Part shown: positions 40,501 to 52,185 of the stretch, piece after piece
Numbering within the stretch: position 1 is the first letter of the stretch
Layout of the letters: every line of letters begins with the position of its first letter
Source: Gymnogyps californianus
Taxonomy: Eukaryota; Chordata; Aves; Accipitriformes; Cathartidae
DNA length: 64,000 nt
Assembly: GCF_018139145.2 (NCBI RefSeq)
Contig: NC_059487.1
Coordinates: 5,539,792 to 5,603,791, forward strand
Direction of reading: 5' to 3'
Program-made: the position numbers and the translations under genes
Notes under the pieces: model-generated
Database searches by the model: none
Seen by the model: only the letters and a program-made list of their open reading frames with translations
What the model was told of the DNA's origin: nothing

Positions 40501-41455
40501 TTTGTGTGGACTTGATGGCAATCAAATCACCACTGAAGCTTCTAATTGGTGGTGAAAATACCAGGACACTGACGTTTTCACTGTAATCCTCATGACTTTT
40601 CTATGAGCCCTAGCACCAGCTAAACAACCATGCTATCCATGCTAGCTAGCAAGAAATAAAGCAATGATTTAAATCATGCTCTCGTGGGGATTATCCACCC
40701 CATTCAGTCCTATATTGGCATCTGCCTCCCGGTCACATACAGAAGTTTCTCCCAAGGGTGGGCATCCAAAGCTCTCCTTTCAAACAGAGGCCTCAGCTCT
40801 GGCTGCCTGCCTAGGGGGCAAGAGACAGGGACTGGGTTTGCTACTGCACCCAAAGGTGCAAGCACCCGTTCCCAGAGGTGCCTGGCACCGTTACTTTCCT
40901 GCTCTGCTCTATCAAAGCTGTTCTGCTTTGTACAGAATAACTTGGGCCAGAGGGAAGGAAAGAGATTGCAAACATGCATGTATAGGTGAATGGGTAGGAC
41001 ATTACATATGCACTCAGTACATAAATCCTGGTGCAGCGTCAGGTAGATCTGATGGGAATGCTCTGAGAACATCCTAGCAAATTGAGCCTTAAGCTGGGAG
41101 AGGCAGAATAATATCTTATTTTCATGTATGTGAATTAGACCTAAGCTTGAGATAGGCAGCAAGCTGCTTCTGGCCGTCCCAGGAGCAGAACTTCAGAGGT
41201 CTGGAGAACTTTACTGCTAATACTGCAGGTGCCTCCAGCCTGTAAGCTTGAGGAACAGTCTGGTGGGGATTTTGAGGATCTAAACAGAAGACTTAATGTT
41301 CCTAGTTCCCATAATAGGTGTTCAACTTCTTGTGTATTTCTGGGTCATCAGGTCCTTGAAGGACAGGGGGTGGGGTGTATTGCAAAACATCTTGAAGTTA
41401 TTGTCCTGCTGGTAGAATAGAGTTGCTTTGGAGATGGGTAAGTTCCTAGAAATAG
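40501..41455. other. Gene-free stretch
   Basis: No supported gene. Short overlapping frames (40676-41162) have no recognisable homology. Confidence 0.45.
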
Positions 41456-41459
41456 AATT

Positions 41460-41647
41460 AGCAGAATGTGGGTGGAACAGACACCCAGAGAGGTGGTGGG
41501 ATCTCCACCCCTGGAGGTTTTCAAGACTTGCTGAGACAAAGCCATGGCTGACCTGATCTAGTGTTGGCAACAATCCTGCTTTGAGTGGAAGGCTGGATGA
41601 GAGACTTCCAGAGCAACTCTCCAGCCAACATTTCTATTGTGTGGGAG
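41460..41647 (+). repeat. CR1 LINE 3' fragment, forward orientation
   Basis: ACACCCAGAGAGGTGGTGGG, ATCTCCACCCCTGGAGGTTTTCAAGACTTG, GACCTGATCTAGTGTTGG and AATCCTGCTTTGAGTGGAAG follow the CR1 3' consensus; the fragment ends TTTCTATTGTGTG, like the ATTCTATG-type CR1 terminus. It is 5'-truncated, as most CR1 copies are. Confidence 0.9.
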
Positions 41648-41743
41648 CATGGAGGGACGTAGTTAGGGAGGGTTTTCTGTAGTCATCTTGGATTCATCAG
41701 CAGGTTCCCTAATGGGAGGCAGCTCCTCCCGCACTCCGGCTAT

Positions 41744-41781
41744 GAGAGCGGGCTCTCGTGGGCGTTCTCAGTGAGAGCGCC
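41744..41781. repeat. Two adjacent GC-rich inverted repeats
   Basis: GAGAGC-GG-GCTCTC (41744-41757) is followed 3 bases later by GGCGTTCTC-AGT-GAGAGCGCC (41761-41781), a 9-bp stem with one G-T pair. Both share a GAGAGCG word, so alternative pairings between them are possible. Confidence 0.8.
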
Positions 41782-44700
41782 CTGGGAAAAGGCAAGTGCA
41801 GTCTGGGGAGGGGGAATTAAACTGTGTCACTGAGAACAGCAATTAAAGAAGCCAACTGAGATTTCGAGGAAAAAGCATGAATCTATACGGTACATTAGTT
41901 AATTAAAACAGGAGCATCGTCTTCAGGCCTTTTTCATTCACAGAAAGCTTCTGTTTCCTGCTAAAGGCATATTGAACTGGCGACAGTAGCTCAACACAAC
42001 TGTGGTTGCTTTTGGAATGAAGTAGTTAGTTCAGAAGAGGAACAAACACACCCCTTCCCTGGAGTCCCAAATTCTTGGCTGGAGGAGCTTCTAGCCCTGC
42101 TGTACTGCATGTTCAGGGTGGAGCAAAGTGATTCAAGCAAAGGCAGATACTGATTATAGCTTAATTGCTGCTGCAGTGTATCTCTTCCCTGTATTGAGCT
42201 ATCTCCTGGCAGAAGGCACCTAACCCCCCTTGGAGGCTGGGGTGAACCTCTAGCCCCAACAAAGTCCAATGGCCAAATTCCCATGGACTCTGTTCTCCCA
42301 GGAATGTGGCTGTGTTTTATGCACAACAGGGGCTCCACTCCATTTCTTCTGCATCCCCTTTGGATCACAGTTGTGGGTTCACTCACCACATCCATTTGCT
42401 GATCAGCCCAGGCCCGTCTGTAAATGGGGATATTCTCTCGCACAGCTAACGTTTGTAAAAAGGAGTACATGAAGGGGGGACTCTAGTAAGCTTTGGGTAC
42501 ATTGCTGCTAGAACCGATGGGTAACAAAGCAAAAGGCTAGAAAAAGCTTTATATTCAAAGGTTTAGGATTTCTTTAATTGGAGGAGGGTTTTTTTTCCCC
42601 ACTTAATGAAAAAGGCCTTTTCCTCGCCATAACCAAGAAAGGAGGCTGTAGCGCTTGGCAAACAAACTTCTATTAAGTGCATTTGCTGGAAATGTTTATA
42701 CTTTGCTCTTGACAGCTATCTTGAATATACTGAGCATTGCACTGTGCTCTAGCTTGCATAATTCTGACATGGGAGCAAAGTCCTTATGAGGGAGGTGATA
42801 GTCCCTTTCCTTGGGACTTTTTTTTCTTTTCAATATCTGTCACTTGTTGTAATCAGAGGCAATAACTTGTTTTGGAAAATATTTTCCTGCTCTCCAGGGA
42901 TTTTCTCTCTCCTCTGGTTGATTTTAGCAGCAGGAGGAGAATATCTTTGCAGGGAGTGAAGAGGCGGGGGGAACTCCATATGAGCAGGGAAATCACCGCT
43001 ACCTTCCATGCAGGCTGACAGATGTTTAACAAGGGGTTCTCTGCCTTCCTCCAAAACTCCCCTTCTGCAGCGTGTTGCCTGGAAACCCTCTGCTTCTTCC
43101 CCTTTCACATTTAATTACTGCAAATTGCTGAAAACTTTATCTAAACTCCTATCAGACAGACAAATCACTGTTTGATTAGGGCAGATAAATGGACCTAAGC
43201 GATTCCAAAAGTTGATCGCTGCTTGCTTTGGGTTTTTGGAGGGTTTTTTCCCTTACTGTTGGGATTCAACCCAACATTTCCCAAGCTGAGTAACAGGAAT
43301 CTGGGCTAATTCAGGAAGGCCCTTGCTCTCTGATTTTGTATATGACTAGAAGATAAGAAAGGAGGTAGACAGAGATTAGCATAAGAGACTGGTTAAATGA
43401 ATATGAATGGGTACTCTCACGTCTAGACAAATGGATGGCAGCTAAACAGATGGTGGTTGTTCACTAGTCCCTGTGAAACGATGCTAGTGGTGGAGTTATC
43501 GTTGCAGATGGGTGTCCCGGTTACAGCTTGACTTCCCTTCTGGAAGCCTCCATAGAAAGGCAGTGAAATGCAATCCATATGGGGAAGGATTTACTCTTTG
43601 CCCCCAGCCTCTGTCTTTGCAGGCTGGAGGTAGGGATGACGCATGGCGTGTGGAGAGAGCCAGAGGGCAATAACCCGTCATCTTGGTGCCATGCTAATTC
43701 TGTGGTTAAATAAGAGGGTGTCGCACGGCGGTGGTGTCGGTGCTGGCACGGCTCCCTGACACCAAGGTTGCATCCACACAGGTGTGGCTTCGCAGCACTC
43801 CAGTTCCCAGACCAGAACCTGCAGCCCTGCACCCATTTCCTCCGCGGAGCAGGAGACACGCGAGTGCCTCCCAGTGCAAAGATCCACCCCACCAAAATGG
43901 GAACACGTATGACAGGAAGAGGAAAATGAGAGGTGTATCTGAAAACCTCTCTTCCCACCTACTCACACAAGGGAGTTAAATGAGAAGATGAAAGCGGACA
44001 GGACACTGAGCACCAGAGTTTGATTCTTGTTCTCTTTTACGAAAGAGTTTTCATCAAAGTCCATGGGATGCAAGCTCTGGGCATCATTTGCAGACTGCCT
44101 CCCAAGGAAGGAGCTGGGGGTCTCCAGGACCATCTCAGGTTGGAGAACGGGCTGCACCGTGAAGCCGTTAGGAATAACTCACTCTGTCGTGACTGGAGTC
44201 TCCAATATACAGAGCCAGGACAAAACAGAAAGACTAAATCACCTAGATGACTTCTAGCAAGAATAGTCTCCCCCAGGTCAAGAATGCAGGCAAAACCTGA
44301 CCCGAGGGCTAGCTGCCCTCGGGGCTTGCTTTTATTATTATTTTTTCCCTCTGACAAACACCTGGCTGCTGATTCTGCCACTACCCTGTTTTCATTGCCT
44401 CTGCAAAGAGCAACGAGCTACAGAGGCACCAAAGAGTTAATCCACGCTGGAGACAAGGCACCGAGCCCGCACACCAGCGTCAGGCTTTTCTCCCCTGCTT
44501 GTGAGAATCCCTGCTCCCGTATAGTTTTGCACACTTGCAGCTATCACAGTTAACAGGTTGTTTGCCTTTCAGTGGATCGGAGGGAGTCTCTGTAAACCTC
44601 CATGCAACTGACTTTAATTACCTGCCAAACCTGCACCAGGGCATAAGCCCACATGTTGTATGTGACATTACCAGTAGAGCAAGTACTGGAATGCAGGGGC

Positions 44701-46410
44701 TAGAATAATTTGACAGCTAACATAAAGCACCGTGATTTATATTTTGGTTATATTGAGATTTTTCCCCCCTCTTTGAGCACTCATATAAATATTTACTTGG
44801 ATCCTAGGACCTTGCTTAACCCTCACAGTGCCACGTTTTATCTTCTTCCTTTTTCCTTTTTTTCTGGTATTTTTGTTTTTCAGCAGCTACTCCAGAAATG
44901 CCTTTCATTTTAAAACACAGAAGATTTAAACCAAAAATAACTTCACCTTTAAACTGTTTCATCTGTAAACAATGTGATCCAGTAATCTTGATATATTTAC
45001 TGTAGTGTTCAGTTGAAAACAGATTATGGAGAAAGGCTTCTTTTAAAAGATACAAGACTTATTTAATAGAAACATTGGGTTTAGATTCTGGAGCAGAGAC
45101 CAGCTGATACCTCTGCTATGTTTTAAATTTTATCCAAGATATTTCTTTAATTATTGAGCTGAGTAACATGACTATAAAATCTGTTTATTTCAAATTTAAA
45201 CTTAACTGCTGTTTAATGTTACCAGGAAAAGGTCCTTTTCTTTTGTGTCACCTCATGGTTTAAGTCTGCACGCAGTAGGACAGAAATCACTACATGAGAG
45301 ATACCACCTGGTAATACTGCAAATCAGAAAGCCATAGACTTTTTTTTATTATTATTGTTATTATCATGATTCCTGTCTGTCTGTCTCGCTTACGTATGAG
45401 TCACTTATTACATAGCCCCAGAGGCTCTTATGTATTTGCTTAATACCCTGCTCTTTTGGGTGCCTGACTTGAGATAAGTGAGGACCTGGAAATACCTTCC
45501 AAAACCATTTTCTACTAACATCCTTGCTACCCCTTTTATCCATCTGTGGAATGGGTTAACCTGCCGCTCCGCAAAACCAGTGCTGGACCTAATGAATTTG
45601 TGTTTTTCCAATCCTTGAGATGAGCACGTGCTCTCGCAGAGCGGTGTAGCACTGCCACAGAATAAAATGCTTGATCTATGGGTCAAGGCTGACATAAAAA
45701 TAAGGATGGCCTGTGTCAAAAGGAGTTTAGCAGTCCTCTCCTTCTGGTGTCCTGAATCCACTCTGTGTTTATCAGCCCCAGCAACCACACGGGATGGCTC
45801 AGTGCTAGAGCTGATAGTAGCATTGCAATAGCACTAACATGACATGTGGAGCTGGATGTCGTTGGACGATAAGCAAGATTGGGGCCAGACTGAGGATAAA
45901 TGTAAAAGCTTTCCTTTAGGATCACATGAGCAGAGATTTCAGACTCAAAACCCTTTTGCCTATAATTGCTGGCCGCCTTAAATAGGGGGGAAATGCAGAT
46001 CCAGGGAGCTGTAAGGGCCGGTGCTAGCTCAGAGATCTGTTTATAGTTATATGTTCCCTTTCTCATGTTTGTAAAGGCTTTAGGTAATAACTGCACCATA
46101 GCATAAGAGCAAGGAAGAAGCAGTTAGCAGAAGTCCAAGGTGCAGGTTTATTGCCCTCTGTAATTTCTTTTCTGAATGGGCCCCCTGAACCAGCAGGAAG
46201 GTTTCTGCTCCATTCAATAGTAAATAAGAGAGAACTCATAAAAACACAGGATTACAGGGGCTTGTGCTGCCTTCCCCCCCTCAGAATCCCCTGGCGATCG
46301 GTGAGCTTGCCCTGTGCTTCCAGCTGCGGTGGTGAGAGGAGAGGCAGCACGGCCCAGAGGGACTTGTCAGACTGAGCCCCGCCATCAGGCTGCAGCTCAC
46401 CTTGCCCAGC
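41782..46410. other. Gene-free desert DNA
   Basis: No supported gene. It holds an ATT/TTA-rich microsatellite (45341-45366), a CTGT run (45377-45388) and an AT-rich element-like patch (43110-43200). The frames around 43496-44381 overlap on both strands and show no homology. Confidence 0.55.
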
Positions 46411-46414
46411 TCAC

Positions 46415-46555
46415 CGCACCGCTCAGTGCCTCGGTTTCCCCAGCTGTAAAAGGTCAGTGGCCTCCTTTAATAAATTGCCTCAAGTTCTACTGAGGAAGGA
46501 GTAAGTATTGTTTATTTTTATGAACGCAGATTTCAGGTGCTTGGCACTGATTTCT
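46415..46555 (+). repeat. MIR/CORE-SINE-like fragment, candidate
   Basis: CAGTGCCTCGGTTTCCCCAG followed by CTGTAAAAGG is the MIR core (TGCCTCAGTTTCCCCATCTGTAAAATGG). The following sequence keeps a GTATTGTTTATTTTTATGAAC ... GGTGCTTGG pattern similar to the 3' part of the element. Confidence 0.6.
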
Positions 46556-48165
46556 TGCCACGCTTATTTCAGAAAAAAATCATACTGAACACAATGCCCT
46601 TGTCACCGAGTGTTTAATGTCCTTTATAAAGCCAGGAGCACCTTTCTGGAAACAAATGAAGACTCATTAGTGGGAAGCCCACGCTAGAGCAGAATCAGAT
46701 CTCTACATTTTATCGGTGGGAGGTTGCAGGCTTCAATAGTTGAATACAGGCACAAACAATGCACGTATATTTGCAGTATATATGCATTATTGCAATACTG
46801 AATGAAAACATCAGAGTTTAGAAATAATCCCATCTCTATATTTGTGTGGACATATCCTAGTGTCTCCTAGTATTGCAGTGAAAGCAAGAGTCTGCAGAGA
46901 GGGTACAGTTAACAAAATGGTGTGTTAGAGCTGCACAGTGACATTGTCAGTGGAGGAGTTTTCTCTGGAATAAACCTTCGCCCACTGCCTCCAAAAATGA
47001 GGAAGAAGGGAGGAGAAACAAGTTTGAGATGTTTCTTTAAAGAAAGCACTAAACTTGGTAAAAGGACACAGCTTTCCTACCTTGCTCTCTGCCCCTCATG
47101 CCTCAGGATATCATAAATTTTTGATACCAATAAAACAGAATTTTTGATGAGCTGCTATTTTGCATTAAAGCAACTTTACATGCAAAGATTGCATAATAGG
47201 AAGTAAAATTGAATTTTGCCTCAGAACAAGTTCTTATTATTAATTTAAGTGTTTTTTATATATTTTAGCAGCAGCTTATCGTTCTATATATTTAATTTCT
47301 TTCAAGTGAGAACACTTAGCATTGGTTTCCTTATCTAAACAAATCTTTTAAGAGAACACATGTATAAAGTGGAAATGCAGTGTTTTGAATCTGTGCCTTA
47401 AGACAAACAGTGAAACTTTAAAAGGGGAAATAAAACATGGCAGAGGACAACTATCTGTAAAACCTAATAGCAACCTCCGTGGGACAGGAAAACATGTCGT
47501 TTTCTTTATGTGGAATGGTTTTTTCCCCTCTTTACTGCAGTGTTTATTCTAACCATATTGTGACAAACCTGTAAATACAATAAGCGCCCATTGGAGCAAT
47601 TCTGTTTAAGGCAAAGGATTTGCAGTGCCTTAGGTCTCAAATACACCACAATCCACTTTCTAACACTTCCACACACCATGATGCGCAGGACCAGCTCACA
47701 AATATAAATTGTCTCTTCCCTGTCCTGGATGCAATAGCAAGAAAACGTTTTGCAGCACCTCATGCTGTGTTCAGAATTCACTGCTGAAAGTCATCATTTA
47801 AAAATCAAGAAAAGGCAGCACTTGAAAGCTCCCCCCCCTCCCTTCTTCTTGTTCTCCCTCTTCTCCTTCTTGCATAAAACAAAAGTCCAGTGTGGGATCC
47901 TATCAGACCGCTGCATGCTACATTACTGAACATGCTACGCAGGATTATGCAATAAGCTATTTAGAGAGTGTGTGTGTATGTGTGTGTGCACGTAACTTCA
48001 GATTTACTGTAACCTTAATGGAGTGAAACATAAAGATAAAAAAAAGGAAACCATAACTGAAACTTGTCCAAATCAGGAGCAAAATAGCTTTTTCCCCCTC
48101 GATGGTGGGGAAGTACTCTTTCAGTCCTGTAAGGAGGAGATCAAAACTCAGAATTTAAAAAAGAA
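46556..48165. other. Gene-free AT-rich stretch next to the CpG-rich domain
   Basis: No supported gene. Positions 47120-47330 are AT-rich with TTTGCATTAAAG, ATGCAAAGATTGCATAAT and TTATTATTAATTTAAG, and resemble a conserved element. A GT-rich microsatellite lies at 47968-47989, just before the A-rich border of the CpG island. Confidence 0.5.
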
Positions 48166-48169
48166 AAAA

Positions 48170-48430
48170 GAAGAGGGACACCCCCGGGAGCCGAAGCAGC
48201 GGCAGGGAAGGGTGCTGGCAGGCGGGAGGCGGGGAGGCGCGGAGCCGGACTGCGCTGCGCTGCGCTGCGCTGCGCTGCCCCGGGCGCCTGGCAGGGCCGC
48301 TCCGCAGCTCCGCGGCCGGCGGAACCCCGTGGGCTCCCCTGCCCCAGCCCCGGAGCGCGGCCCCGCGGAGCCTGCGCACGGGGCTGCGCGGCCGCGGAGC
48401 CAGAAGGGGCTTTCCCGAGCGCTGGAGATG
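48170..48430. promoter_or_regulatory. CpG-rich island 3' of MAFB (left member)
   Basis: An abrupt change from A-rich DNA (48030-48170) to GC-rich, CpG-dense DNA. It includes a CTGCG pentamer array at 48250-48274. No recognised coding sequence. It lies about 4 kb beyond the predicted MAFB 3' end. Confidence 0.55.
48250..48277. repeat. (CTGCG)5 pentamer repeat
   Basis: Five perfect CTGCG units followed by a partial sixth, inside the CpG-rich island. Confidence 0.95.
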
Positions 48431-49090
48431 TTTTATCTGTCCTCCCCGAAACCCGACACCCACAGCCCCGGAGAGCTTCCCTGACCTTGGTCTGTCAATC
48501 ACCGCCACCAACCAGCCTGCTAGAGCCAGGCGGGCACTGCGCCAGCCCGAAAAGGGGGGGGGGGGGGGAGCGGGGGGGGGAGAAAAATTAAACCCTAAAC
48601 CAGCTGGGAACAGTTATCTCGCAAGCCCTGGCTCATCCTTATAACACATCTCGCCTGCCCACCCGAATACAAGCAACTCATCTGCCGGCCGGCAACAGCG
48701 CTCAGCATCTCTGGAAAGTCTTAGAATGATGTTTCTATCTTTAGTTCAAAAAGTCTTTTTAGTCTTAGATTTCTCTGTTTTGGAATTAAAGACTATCAGT
48801 TTTATACACTCTCCTGGAGGGGAAGAGGGAAGGGAATATTGGAAAGAGCCTATTAAACGGCTGGCAGAGACAGTCCGTAAGTTTTGTGTCAGTAAATGGG
48901 GGAAGGGGGGGGGGTGTTGCCAATTGTGTTTCCTGTCTGAGCGTCTCGTTTAATTCTGGGAGCAGCCGTAGCCGGTCGTCACCTCTGGCCCGGCGGGGGG
49001 GGGTGCAGATCTCGCTACAGCTGTTAGCAATAGATCTTGCAAAACTGCGAGATCAAACAAAATAATATGATTTTCACTGAAGGGAATCGT
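48430..49090. other. Gene-free stretch between two CpG islands
   Basis: No supported gene. It contains poly-G tracts (48554-48581, 48906-48914, 48996-49003). The short plus-strand frame at 48726-48953 starts with ATG but shows no homology. Confidence 0.45.
48554..48581 (+). repeat. Poly-G tract, possible G-quadruplex
   Basis: A run of about 15 G is followed by AGC and a further run of about 9 G. Such tracts can fold into quadruplexes and are often misread or collapsed in sequencing. Confidence 0.85.
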
Positions 49091-50660
49091 CCTCCTGCAC
49101 TACACGGGATCACGTAGCGAACCGTCGTCCGGCAGCCAAATTTGGCCGTGCAAACCTTGGGCTCTTCCCCGCCACACACCCCCCATCCCCGGGGAGTGCA
49201 GGGCAGCCAGCCTGCCCCCGCCGTGCCGCTGTCGGGGGGCTCTGACCCGCGCATTTCTGGCTGCAAAGGCACCGACTCTTCTGGTCCCAGCACACCCTAG
49301 AGCCCCTGACCCCATGCTCCGGCCGGGGGTGCACGGTCCGGTCCAGGTCCCGGTCCCGGTCGGGTCCAGTCCTGTCTCGTTGGCACCCCGACCCCATCCT
49401 CCCCGAGGCTGCAAGGAGCGGATCGGGGTGGGGACCGCTCCCTGGCTACACCGGGCTTTTTTGGAGGCAGTTTGCAGCATCTTCGCTCCGGAGAGCTTCA
49501 AGGGCGATTGACTGATCGCCTGGCAGTTTTCCGGAGCGGGAGGTGGTCAGCGCTCGGCCCCTCCGAGCCGTGTCATTCGTGGGCACTGCCGGAGCCCCGG
49601 TGCGCGGCAGCAGTTGCAGCCTCCCGGCTTCCTCCAAGCCCCGGGGGAGTAAGGGCTGCCCGGGGCTGCTGCACCTCCCGGGCGCGGAGCGGGCCCCCAG
49701 CCCCCGGCCGGGATGTCCGTGGGGAGAAGTGGCTGAAAGGACGGGCAGAGGACGCGCACGCAAAGCAGCATGTCCGGAAAGGGGGAAGAATAGGGTTTGG
49801 GGGAGGGAAGAAGATGCTTTATCCCCCGCAGTTGACACGCAACTTCTCCGCAGCGCTCCGGGTGGAAAGCAGGGAGCCCCGGGAGGGCGGCCCCGAGGTG
49901 ACCCGCACAGCCCCTCGCTCCCGGGGGAGCACCCCGCGGGCAGGCCGGTCCCAGGGAGGAAAAGAGGGGGTTCTCGTTTTCCCTTTCTCTCCGAGAAACT
50001 GCTCTCCACCGTGCCCCGACTCCCGTGTCAACAGCCCTTTATGAATCAGTGATGAACGGCGAGAGATCAAAGCCGATGCGCAGGAATGGCAACAGGAGAG
50101 CGAAGCCAGGAGGGGGTCACCCTTCGCTGATGGGGCTCCCCCGGAGGGGTTGGGGGGGGAGGCAGGCAGCGGAGGGCGCAGGCAGCGGGGGGGCGCAGGC
50201 AGCGGGGGGACAGGCAGGCCCTGGCCGCCCCGACACCCGTGGGGCTGCCTGTCCCCGGTGCCGCCGCCGGGGCAGAGCCCTGCCGAGCCGCGGGCCGGGC
50301 CGAGCACAAGTGCGGGTGGTTTTTCGCCCCCCTCGGCACGTCGGAGCCCCCTCCGGAGCCCCCTGCGCGGTCAGAGGAAGCCAGCCCGACCCCGGGCGGG
50401 AGGGCAGCCCGCGGCCCGGGGCCCCGCTCCGCGGCGTCCCGCCGGGCCGGGCTCGGCCGGGCTCGTCCCTCCCAGCGCCGGCGGGTCCCAGTCCCACCAG
50501 CCCGAGCTATTGCCCGTGGTGGTGCGGGGTTGCATTTTTCTTTTCTTCTAAATGGGATGATTTAAACCTCAGGAATGGGACCGGGCGCTGCAAAGGCACC
50601 GGCCGCTGCAGCCGCCCTCGCCGTGCCGCGGGTCTGCCCCGCCGCTGACACAGTTCTGCG
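49090..50660. promoter_or_regulatory. Large CpG island 3' of MAFB
   Basis: About 1.5 kb of GC-rich DNA with frequent CpG lies about 1.5-3 kb beyond the predicted MAFB 3' end. Long open frames occur in several registers on both strands (for example 49472-50044 plus, 49446-50009 minus), which is expected from the low stop-codon frequency of such DNA. Their Pro/Gly/Arg/Ala-rich translations match no family I recognise. Likely a regulatory or alternative-promoter CpG island of the MAFB domain. Confidence 0.6.
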
Positions 50661-50664
50661 GTGG

Positions 50665-51655
50665 GAATCTGGAGGGCTTTTCTAAGGCCTGTTTTTCCTA
50701 TTTTTTGTTGTTGTTGTTGTTCAATTAGCCCTAGTGATTTATTCAATGCATGCATGAGGGGACATTAATATGCGGTGGCAGTTCCCACAAACAATATTCC
50801 TCTCAGGCTTTCTGCAGCCATAGCATTTACTGGCAAGGGGGGAGGCTATACGGGGAAAGCCAGGCTCTCTCATCCTTTTCCTCTGCAAACTCCTGTCCCC
50901 CCAAACTCCTGCCCCTGCAGGGCAGCAGGGATCGAGCTTGTTCTCCAGGCCTGACTCATGTAGCCGAGGGGCTGGGAAGAGCCCCGGCCCCTACCAAGCT
51001 CCCCCAGCCCAGCGGCTGGCCCGGCTGGCCCTGACAAGGCAGGGATGCGGCTGGGATTTAAGAGGGGATTTTGGGTTTAAGGTACTGTATTTGCTTTTAA
51101 TTTTTTTTTTCCCCTACTCTGTCCTTAACTGGTTTGTTCCTCAAACGCGCCTTACACCGTCCCTGCAAAGACAGCTCGAAGCTGTTGGGAAGAGGAGCAG
51201 GGCGGAAAGAGGCTATTATTTTTGGTTGTGTGGTGCCTTGGATTTTGTTTTTAAGAGGGATTTAAAGTTCAACACGGTGTTCACACTTTGAGAGCAGCAG
51301 CGCGCTGTGGGGCTCCCTTTCCCGCACCCAGGCGAGGAGCGGGGGCGATTTCTAACCTCCTCTGGCTGCAATTTAGGGAGCTGCGCGACTGTCAGCCTTG
51401 AAAGCAGCTGATGGATGGTGAGGCTGCGAGGTGCTGAGCCCCGGGGGTGGTGGGGGGAGATCTGCCCCTTTCTCCACATGCATCTGAAACGGCCCGTTGC
51501 TAAAAAAAGAAAAAAAAAAAAAACCCAAACAAAAAAACCCTCACCAACCCAAACCAAAACGGAATAAATGAAATGTGCAGATGGAAAGTGAACGGCCAGC
51601 CCGGATCCCAAAGGAGCCGGGGGAAAGGACAGACTTGTCCAAGTCCTCTCCTTTT
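50665..51655. other. Gene-free stretch between two CpG islands
   Basis: Mixed composition without a recognised gene. It starts with a (GTT)5 run at 50706-50720 and an AT-rich patch (50720-50830) containing an ATGCATGCAT palindrome at 50746-50755, which would suit POU or homeodomain factors. The rest is unremarkable, ending in A-rich microsatellites. Confidence 0.5.
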
Positions 51656-51661
51656 CTAATG

Positions 51662-51688
<27 letters not shown>
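51662..51688 (+). repeat. Poly-A tract
   Basis: About 27 consecutive A residues followed by TTAAAAAAAG. No recognisable retroposon body lies next to it. A second A-rich tract lies at 51506-51538. Confidence 0.9.
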
Positions 51689-51692
<4 letters not shown>

Positions 51693-51719
51693 AAAAAGCC
51701 TGCACTTAGCGTTTCCCCT

Positions 51720-52065
51720 CTCTCACAGCCCGGGGGTGGCTCAGGCCGGAGGCTCCCGCTCCCCGCCGGGCTGCAGCGGGCGGCGGGCGGGGACGCCCCG
51801 CCAGCAGCCGGGCCCGGCGTGGGGCTCCCGCCGCTCCGCTTCTCCCGGCGGGCGGCCGCGGGGGGGGGGATGCTCACCCCCTGCCACGGGCGAGATTTGG
51901 GCAAAGCGGAGGAGGGTGCAAGGCTGAGCGGTCCTACCCTGCACGCAGCAGCGTTCCCGAGTGGGCAAAGCAGCTTTGCAACCCCCCGTGCAAAGCCCGG
52001 CGCTGGGCGTCAGGAGAGGAGCTTGGCGGCTGCCTTGGCTGGAGAGCAGTGGGAGGGCAGAGAAG
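51720..52065. promoter_or_regulatory. CpG-rich island abutting the MAFB 3' end
   Basis: GC-rich, CpG-dense DNA between a poly-A tract and the predicted end of the MAFB 3' UTR. No convincing coding sequence. The open frames on both strands (51741-52178 minus, 51819-52184 plus) are GC-rich artefacts. Confidence 0.5.
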
Positions 52066-52154
52066 GGTCCAAAAGTTTTCCTTTCTTTTTTTTTTTTTTC
52101 GGAACACGAGACGTCAGAGAAGCAGGTCCCTCCAAGAAATGCCATTTCAATGAT

Positions 52155-52185
52155 TTTAATAAGCAAAATAGGAAACAATTTTAAT
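52155..52185 (-). terminator. MAFB: Candidate distal MAFB polyadenylation signals (two ATTAAA)
   Basis: Two ATTAAA hexamers on the minus strand (plus-strand TTTAAT at 52155-52160 and 52180-52185) lie 15-50 bases before the AT-to-GC compositional break at about 52130. ATTAAA is the second most common vertebrate poly(A) signal. A third copy lies at 52238-52243. A canonical AATAAA is absent from this last 100 bases, but present at 52890-52895, which is a credible alternative site. Confidence 0.35.

Noticed and set aside
49446..50648. Several 120-207-codon frames on both strands in the downstream CpG island
   Set aside because: Overlapping in many registers with Pro/Arg/Gly/Ala-rich translations: the result of few stop codons in GC-rich DNA.
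51662..51688. Poly-A run as the tail of a processed pseudogene
   Set aside because: The DNA before it has no recognisable gene body and no target-site duplication could be seen.
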